Shown here: piece by piece, positions 5,150 to 5,246 of the stretch
Layout: every line of letters begins with the position of its first letter
How positions within the stretch are numbered: the first letter of the stretch is position 1
From: Candidatus Tayloriibacteriota bacterium
GTDB lineage: Bacteria; Patescibacteriota; Minisyncoccia; Phycocordibacterales; PALSA-1337
Reading direction: 5' to 3'
NCBI GenBank assembly: GCA_003170325.1
Contig: PMZP01000002.1
Span: 1 to 5,246 of the forward strand
DNA length: 5,246 nt
Translations under genes and position numbers: made by a program
The notes under the pieces: generated by a model
Databases searched by the model: none
What the model was told of the DNA's origin: nothing
What the model saw: the letters and a program-made list of their open reading frames with translations, nothing else

Positions 5150-5177
5150 TGCACTATAATAAGTGCAGATCATTTTT
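5150..5177 (+). promoter_or_regulatory. Palindrome enclosing a TATAAT, downstream of rpsO
   Basis: TGCACT (5150-5155) and AGTGCA (5162-5167) are perfect inverted repeats around ATAATA, and TATAAT (5155-5160) lies across the left arm and centre. Two readings fit: a -10 element inside a repressor site for a gene to the right (no good -35 is seen), or a 6-bp hairpin followed 5 bases later by TTTTT (5173-5177), a weak rpsO terminator. I cannot decide between them. Confidence 0.4.
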
Positions 5178-5217
5178 ATCAGTACGTGACATTTTAGTAA
5201 ACCTAGTAATCATCATT

Positions 5218-5233
5218 TTTTATGATCATAAAA
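5218..5233. repeat. 16-bp perfect palindrome near right edge
   Basis: TTTTATGATCATAAAA is fully symmetric about 5225/5226 and has no spacer, which suits a dimeric DNA-binding protein better than an RNA hairpin. It overlaps an ATG (5222) that opens a frame to the edge (8 codons, MIIKHKEQ), too little to call a gene. A similar ATCATTTTTAT lies at 5169-5179. Confidence 0.5.
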
Positions 5234-5246
5234 CACAAAGAACAGC

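Overview
The window reads as bacterial chromosome, most likely from the candidate phyla radiation (Patescibacteria, Parcubacteria-like). That is an inference. It rests on a partial gene at the left edge that resembles a helix-turn-helix protein family I know mainly from such genomes, a stand-alone Xer-type tyrosine recombinase whose C-terminus resembles those of these bacteria, a tRNA without an encoded CCA end, and the absence of a convincing Shine-Dalgarno site before any protein gene. The genetic code is standard (TAA, TAG stops).

Layout, left to right: (1) 2-580, minus: 5' part of the HTH protein gene, running off the left edge, with a good promoter at 594-622. (2) 689-761, minus: tRNA-Arg(UCG). 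(3) 849-2336, plus: cca, the tRNA CCA-adding/poly(A) polymerase family enzyme with an HD domain, divergent from the tRNA. (4) 2337-2927: a 591-base stretch without a credible protein gene. It has a near-consensus promoter (2385-2413), a dense series of stem-loops on the plus strand including a C(UUCG)G hairpin, a helix joining its two ends, and a terminator-like hairpin with a T-run at about 2841-2866. I interpret it as a structured non-coding RNA gene of roughly 445 nt that I cannot match to tmRNA, RNase P RNA, SRP RNA or 6S RNA. It is the best candidate for something undescribed here. (5) 2928-3722, minus: xth, an ExoIII/APE1-type AP endonuclease. (6) 3766-4689, minus: a Xer-type tyrosine recombinase. 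(7) 4825-5091, plus: rpsO (ribosomal protein uS15). (8) 5092-5246: no gene, but two palindromes, one enclosing a perfect TATAAT.

A theme across the window is that promoters sit against start codons. For cca, xth and xerC a -10 hexamer ends exactly 6 bases before the ATG, which puts the predicted transcription start on the A of the ATG. rpsO is nearly the same, and the HTH gene would have a leader of about 7 bases. With no Shine-Dalgarno sites, this suggests leaderless mRNAs are the norm here.

Functionally the genes are housekeeping: tRNA maturation (cca, with a tRNA gene that needs it next door), base-excision repair (xth), chromosome dimer resolution or integration (xerC) and translation (rpsO). 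Each protein gene appears to have its own promoter, so despite the xerC-xth pairing on the minus strand there is little sign of operon structure.
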